DNA of 64,000 bases from Pelodera strongyloides (taxonomy: Eukaryota; Nematoda; Chromadorea; Rhabditida; Rhabditidae): contig JAANDG010000008.1 of the NCBI GenBank assembly GCA_036852015.1, positions 62,001-126,000 of the forward strand, in the 5' to 3' direction. A model generated the notes under the pieces. It searched no databases, was not told where the DNA came from, and worked only from the letters and a program-made list of their open reading frames with translations. This document shows positions 1-64,000 of the stretch, one piece after another. Within the stretch, counting starts at the first letter, position 1; each line of letters opens with the position of its first letter. Position numbers and translations under genes: made by a program.

Positions 1-3000
1 AAGAGTTATAAGTAAATGGTTTGTGAAGAAGTTAGTGCATCATGGTGAAAGTTGAGAGAAAAGCTGTAGTTACGGTTACGGCGCGTTCAGGATGCTCTTT
101 CCGAAAGGAAAACGTGCAAATTTCGCGTTCGGGGTGGACATTTCCGAAAGGTTCTTTGGAGAAAGCTCACAATACAGTATGAATTAGCATGCAAAAAGCT
201 TTCCCATACAAATTTTTTTTAACGTTTGCATGGTAATTCATACTGTATTGTGAACGTTCTCCAAGCATTAGAACCTTTCGGAAATGTCCATATCGAACGG
301 GGAAATTTGCATGTTTTCCTTTCGGAATGAGAATCCCGAACGCGCCCTTACTATGGCCAAGTAATGTTTTTATAGGTAAAATCGTAGTTTTGCATAGGTG
401 AGTGATGCTTCAATTGAAAAGACTAGGTTTATAGGAAAGTTAATTGATTCCAGGGCAATGTATAGTGTAAAAGGTAAATGCAAAAATGTTGTAATGAATG
501 CAAAAGTTAGATAACTTCTTACTAATGAAAACGTGTTACATTCAAACTAATAAGACGTTCCATTAGGCTAAAGTTGGAAACTCAAAACTACTGGTCTATG
601 TTGTACACAAAATCGTATAGAACAGGCAGTTGCGCTTCTGTAACGACGCTGCAACGCAACGCCAACGGTGCCCGATCTCTGCCGCAACGCAGCTGCGACG
701 CAACTCCGACGCATCTCCAACGCAGCGCCAACGCAACCCGAACGCAGTCTCAACTCCACCCACCGGTCGACCTTGTAGAGGTGCGAGGCGGTAATTAGCG
801 AAATGGCCATTCTCTTGCGTTGAAGAGTGAGCACCTTCTTCCACTTATCCTCTTTCTCTGTGCGGCTGGTGACCTGAGAATCGATCGATAATTGACAGAT
901 AATTATCGATCGATCACAACCAAAGAATCAATCAATAAACACTCGTCAAATTGTGGTGAGACCATTTTGTTTGCCGTTACAGTACAGAAATGTGTGGGTG
1001 CATCTGGGTGCGGTGTTACTACAGTAGTTTGCACAAACACGAAAATCACACATGCGCTAGAGACAACAGAATCATGCAGAACATGCAAATTGTTAGTTAT
1101 TCTGGAATATGAAGGTTCTAGACATCTTATTGATTACCTTGGAATTCCGTAGACTGGAACCATACGGAAACAAGCGACTACGGCTCGTTTTCGCTGCGTT
1201 GAGACCATTTTTTTCCAGGCCTGCGAGGCCAGCATCTGCGGGTGTTCTGTCTGAAACGACACTTAGAGACATACTCTGACACACACACACGACATTTGAC
1301 ACAAAAGAGGGCGGTTCGGCGGGAAAGAAGTTGCCCGAAAGTCCCTGGGTGTAGACAGAAGTGGCCATGCTGCTTGACACACAAAAGCAGCTTGTGACAC
1401 AATACTCGAGTTTAAAGGTGTATGAAAGGTGAGTGGAAAATACGGGAGACAACATGCGGAGAGGACAGGGTCCTGGGGGAAGATGGATACTGTATCTTCA
1501 TACTGTATTCTCGACTCACAGCAGTCTCGAAGAAGTTGTTGATTGGTGAGACACGGCGTCCGCGGAGATCATACTAGAGACACAAAGGATTAGACGAGAG
1601 ACTACACATAAAAGAGAGAGACACAGACGGGTGAGAGGAGAGAAGGATAGTCATTTTGTGTGGTCTGCTAAGGAGAAACGGTGGAGACGGCAGGCGAAGA
1701 GAGAGGCGGTGTAGGTGGAGAGAACTTTCAGAAAACCTACCCGGAAGAGGCGTCCAAAGCGACGACGGTCACGGGGACGCACTATCTAGAAACTAGATTT
1801 ACACAGAAGGGTACTTGGGGTCTGTTTTGATCTACATGAGGGACAAAATTATCTACACTTTAAAGCAGAATGACACATGGTTCTACATTCCCATGTACTA
1901 CATGCAAGTTTCTTTAAACTGAAAACGCCCGGATTGTAACATAAATTTGCATACATATAATAAACATGGAAATGCAGATTGCAACATAAATTTCAAAACC
2001 ACGTGCTATTCCGCTTTAACAAGAGCTATCGGCGACCACGAACATTAAGCTGTACACCAACCAAAACCACGGATCATTCTTCGACAACAACGATAAGGGG
2101 CAGCTTAGTTAGATTTCCTTTTCCGTCAACATATATGGATTGTAAGATACTTTCTGACACAAGCTTAGTACCATAATGAACATAAAGGTCAACGAACACT
2201 GCAAAAAAAACTCAATACGGTATTAATGTTGAACCAAAAACGACATATAACTACGGGTATAAAATAGGAATGCTATTTGGTCAGTTTGTGTGCGTGTGAC
2301 TGGTAATTAGCATGGATTTTCTTGCACTGGGTAACATCCCAAAAATGGAACCTAGGGTCCCCGTCCAGGTACCTGTACCCGGATCCTAATCAGGGTACAT
2401 ATAGTTCCCAACCATGTTTTTACCAGTGCAAGAAAACCCCCGGCTTTCAACACTTCTCTACTGTAATCATTCGGCAAACGATATTTTGACTACTCTACGA
2501 CTCTAACCTAACACAACTACACAAAAAAACGAAATCTTTCACTAACTGAAATATAAACATTTTCCTCTAAAGTCTACCTCAATTGCTAATTAACACATTT
2601 GCAAAAAAACGCACAGTTATTTCTAATAACTATATGGCAAGTTCTATGAAAACGAATTGTTACTCGAATGTGCGTTTACAAAAATGTTTCTCTCAAACTA
2701 ATTAATTTTCTAACCACTGATTTCTTCTATTCTAACTTATTAGTTTCTTGAAAGCAGTATTGTACCTACTTTTGTAAATTTGCATATGATACACATATCC
2801 TATATATATCCTATGTAAATTTGGTGTCGTACGCTTCGGGGGCACCAAAAATTTTCCAAGGATACATAGGATTTGGGTATCATATGCAAATTTCCCAAAG
2901 AAGGTGCAATACTGCTTTAAGGGGGGTTTCCATCTTCGCGAATCGCACATGGTTCAATTCATTTTATATGCATGCCAACTGCCTACCGTAACCCATTACA

Positions 3001-3088
3001 CTGGTTCGAACATGGACACGTTTGTCATTTTCGCAAGTGCGAATCGCACACATGGAAACCCCATCACTAACTATTTGTAAAGGGCTAC
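1..3088. other. Intron sequence below the last visible RyR exon
   Basis: No RyR-like exon or other coding similarity was seen on either strand. The region holds a palindromic element (63-353), a degenerate CAACGC-rich stretch (about 638-765), a 15-bp hairpin with ATCGATCGATAATT arms (about 874-917), a purine-rich segment with GAGACAC runs (about 1540-1740) and small palindromes (2317-2437, 2749-2920). Confidence 0.5.
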
Positions 3089-60491
<57,403 letters not shown>

Positions 60492-60599
60492 TGCACTAAT
60501 ATTCGAATAACAACTAGCACGAAGGTCAAATCAATCAATTCAAATTCATAATAAGTGGAATAAACAATTGATAACCTAGATTTGTTGAGGACAATTTGC
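60492..60599 (-). promoter_or_regulatory. Probable 5' UTR and trans-splice or UTR splice acceptor
   Basis: On the minus strand a strong acceptor (TATTTTTGTTTCAG) ends at 60600, 108 nt upstream of the start codon. It could receive a spliced leader or an upstream UTR exon. The frame of the start codon is closed by a TGA within this segment, which supports 60491 as the first in-frame ATG. A second ATG lies two codons downstream at 60485. No core promoter could be recognised. Confidence 0.5.
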
Positions 60600-62484
60600 C
60601 TGAAACAAAAATAAGCTCTTATTATTAAATGGATAAAATCGTGAAATAATGTGCGCAGTCAAAGGGTATCACAGTCCACAGTATTTATCAAAAGAAGAAA
60701 GTAATAGTAAAAGTTATGGTAGGTGAAGGATAAAGATAGATCATGTTATAACATAAAAATACAAAAAGGAAAAAATACTAAAGTCGAGATGACGAGCAAA
60801 TCGATAAATTATTTAGAGATAAAAATATAAAGCGCACCCCATTATAAATTATAATTATTTAAGGCGCACCCCATTATAAATTATAATTATTTACCAAATT
60901 AATAGCATGGAATAAATTAAATTATTTTAAATTTTCCTCAAAGACGAAAATACAAGCAAGTAATTTTTAGCATCATCAATTTAGCAAGTAATGAATGAAT
61001 AATGCGAGTATGATTCTAAAACAGTATAACGGCCGTTTTTTTCTTTTTGAAACGTATGATGATGAACTGTATTCCTATGTATTTATGCTAAGTAAGCTTG
61101 AACTTAGCTGGATTTTAGATGGAATACAGTTATCCAAAATCCGTTTCAAAAACCAGATGTTATATCGCTCTAAGAAGTTTCTTACTACACATGTAACATG
61201 TTGCATAGTCGAGTGTTCTAGGTGAGTTCCGAGTGTGCTTTCTTGTGGTCAACATTAAAGGGATGTTTGCCGATAACACAGGGTCGGATCTTAGATATAA
61301 GACTCAGAATTCGATCCCGAAATCAGAGTCCAGACACGCATTCTGTTTACTTATCCGAGCGCCGATTTGTAAGACTGACGTAAAGGCAAAAAACCGAGTA
61401 GGCGGTTAGACGTGATGGAATTCAAACTGTACACATAACGATTTCAAAGCGAAATGCCAGCCGGTTTTTGAAACACATCGAGTATACCAGCATTCTTATG
61501 CAGCTTTAACATAAATTGGAATAAATAGTCGAGCTAAATTCGAGTAACTTCCTGCATACGTAAGAATTCAGTTGTGTTTCAAAAACCGGCCGAAAGTTCG
61601 TTTTAACTAATTTAGCTGAAGCAGGATAATTTTTAAGTGCAATATAGAGTTATGATATGAGCTGAAAGATTGGGGTAATTAAACTTAAAGCTACGTGATG
61701 GCTGGTTTTTGAATCGTATGGTGGACAACTGCACTGCTTGAATGCAAATGAAGTGAATTAGAAAAAAAACTCGAGCTCAATTCGAGTTCACTTAGCATAA
61801 ACACATAGGAATGCTAGAGTCAGCCACACGTTTCAAAAACGAAAAAATCGGCTGTTATACGGCTTCGCCGCATATATAATAGAGATGGGTTTAAGTTTCT
61901 CTCATTGTTTTTGCTCGGTTGGCTTAGTTAAGTTCAACAATATTAATGAATAATTGCAATAAGTGCAATAGAAAATAGGATAATGGCTCTATAATAATTG
62001 CAAATTGAGCCATGCACTATTTATGAAGGCTAAAAAATCCAGAAAGCTAATGAGAACGAGGAGCTGAGATTTCAACTTTAAAGGGAAATATCCGCCGGTT
62101 TTCGAAACTCGAGTACCAGCATTCTTATGCAGCCTATGCAAACGAACATAAATTAGAATAAAAAATCGAGCTAAATTCGAGCAAATTAGCATAAATACGT
62201 AAGAATTAAGTTGTCCACGATGCGTTTCAGAAACCGGCCGGTATTTCGCTTTAAACACTGTAATAACAATAAATGAGTGTTTTTTTTTTTGAGGAAAGCT
62301 GTGTAAAATTGAATGAAATCATGCAGTCGACCAGACTTTCTCTCTCCATTTTCACTCTCTAATTAACTCTAAAAATGTGTGTGCACGGCTTCTGGAGCTA
62401 TTGCGTATGTGTACATAAAACTGGTAAGTCGAGAGCGCCCCAGGCAAAAATACACAAATATATAAAAGCTTTTCCTCTCTGTTG

Positions 62485-62526
<42 letters not shown>

Positions 62527-64000
62527 CTCTCTCCCTCTTTCCTTTTAGGGCTCTCCAAAAAAGGATATCAGATAAAGCATAGGCTGAATACGTCAAGGCT
62601 TAAAATTAGAAAGGGTATTGACCTTTTTCAAGGCGGCTAGTGATGTTGATTTCTATTAAAATTTTAGCATCATTGTGTTTTATGTGTTGAAAAAAGTGTG
62701 AAAGGAAAAGACGTCAATCGTTTTTTAAAGAGCATACGAATTGAAAAGAATGTGTACTCAATGCGCAGGAGATGAGTGCCGTGTTTTAATTAGACAGTTT
62801 GATTTTCAATTTATGGTTATTACTTTTTAATTGGAAACCGTTTTAATAAATTAAAATAACTACTACTCTACTGCAAGACACAAATTTCCACTACATCAAT
62901 ATTGCACAAAACATATATAAAGAAAAAAAGCAAATAAAATAGTAAGAAGATGCTTGAGAAATATTTTTCGTCAGCCCTAGAGCTAAAAGTGTGAGTGCGT
63001 AATAAAATCCTCACTGTACAGCTTTACACCTGCGGCATTTTATAACCACGCCACACAACGTGAAGGCAGGTACAAAAGATATGAATGAACAACTATGTAA
63101 AAAAACGAACATGGAGAATTTCATTATATTTGGTTTGTTGGCGTGCTGCTTGAGAGATGTGGATGAAATCCAAAGAGATGATATAATCATTGTGTAGTAT
63201 TTTATGTCTAGATTGATATTGTGTGTTTAGGAATTTTAGTTGTAATTTTTGTAGCTACAGTTTTTTTGCAGGATATTGTTCCTGATGATGGTGTAAAGAT
63301 GGTGTAATCTATTTCGACTTTAATTTTCATTTTTACTATCTCCAGCTTCCATCATAGTTGCGCGCTAATAGGCTAATAACTGTGAGAGTGTTTAAACATC
63401 AATATGAATAGATCATAGGTGCTAGGTGCTACCATAGACATAAACTAAACACTATCTGTTACTTTTACTATGCGCGCCATCAAGATCTAACATAAAAATT
63501 CGCAAAATGAATAGGATTAGCTTGTAAAGGGATCGGCTTGCCCTCGTCGTCATGCATGTTTTCTCAGAGCTCTCAGGCGCTAAAAATGTGCCACTTTAGT
63601 GGGGCCAAACGCACTCAGATCAATATATAAAGACATAGAGAGAGAAAAGAGAAAGAAAAGGAGGTAAAACTTGTCTGCGGGTTTGTGAGGGTGGAATTCA
63701 GAATAACGAATAAGAGTAATAAATGGGACGTGCCCTCATTTGTTAGGGACACGCATTACATGGACCCATTGTCTGGGACAAGGAAAAACGCTAACAAATT
63801 GAAAGAGAGGGGGATGGTAATTGCTTGGGATAATTTTTAATTAGCCATAAGCTTCCTAATTAGTGCACTATGTTTTAGGTGTTCAAATTAGGAATAAAAT
63901 CTAAATCGCAAGCTTAGAAAAATTTGAAAAACTCAAATCTCTACCGGTCAGTGAACTAGTAGCGCTTTTTTTTTAGTATTTTTCCGCTCCAAGCTTTGAC
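60600..64000. other. Upstream flank, no recognised gene
   Basis: This AT-rich DNA lies 5' of the RyR start codon and presumably includes its promoter. It holds two well-formed family A MITEs and two diverged relatives, a 30-bp tandem duplication (60832-60893) and a CT microsatellite (62490-62537). Above 62600 I see no repeat family, exon or RNA gene. ORFs there are short and lack codon structure. Confidence 0.5.

Overview
This window is animal DNA, almost certainly from a nematode. TTAGGC arrays (the nematode telomere motif) occur at several sites, splice acceptors are mostly TTTCAG or TTTTAG, and the coding content is one conserved animal gene. The species cannot be fixed from the sequence. 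No prokaryotic gene, CRISPR array or canonical tRNA or rRNA gene was found.

One gene fills about 57 kb of the minus strand: the ryanodine receptor (RyR), the Ca2+-release channel of the sarcoplasmic/endoplasmic reticulum, orthologue of C. elegans unc-68. I traced 100 exons (99 supported, one tentative) by splice signals, reading-frame phase and alignment with remembered RyR sequences. They run from the start codon at 60491 down to about 3089 and encode roughly the first 3,700 of about 5,000 residues. In order these are the N-terminal beta-trefoil, MIR, RIH, SPRY1, RyR repeats 1-2, SPRY2, a divergent linker, SPRY3, handle and helical domains, RyR repeats 3-4, and more helical scaffold. The EF hands, transmembrane pore and C terminus must lie beyond position 1. 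Intron phases agree across the whole chain except at one place, exon 9, which carries an apparent frameshift.

Layout from high to low coordinates: 60600-64000 is upstream DNA with no recognised gene. 45-60 kb holds the N-terminal domains. 30-45 kb holds RyR repeats 1-2, SPRY2, the linker and SPRY3, with a 1.1-kb minisatellite in the linker. 3-30 kb holds the helical solenoid and RyR repeats 3-4. 1-3088 is intron with no recognisable exon.

The introns are packed with repeats. The main ones are about 25 copies of one palindromic MITE (family A, TTAAAGCGAAATACCGGCC ends), several other palindromic families (B to N), tRNA-derived SINEs, two LINE 3' ends, a solo LTR with a 5-bp target duplication, two satellites and interstitial TTAGGC. 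One intron is almost entirely a palindromic element. No second protein gene is supported on either strand; most other ORFs are translations of these repeats. I found no new biological system. The best leads are the intron-element relationships and the exon 9 frameshift.
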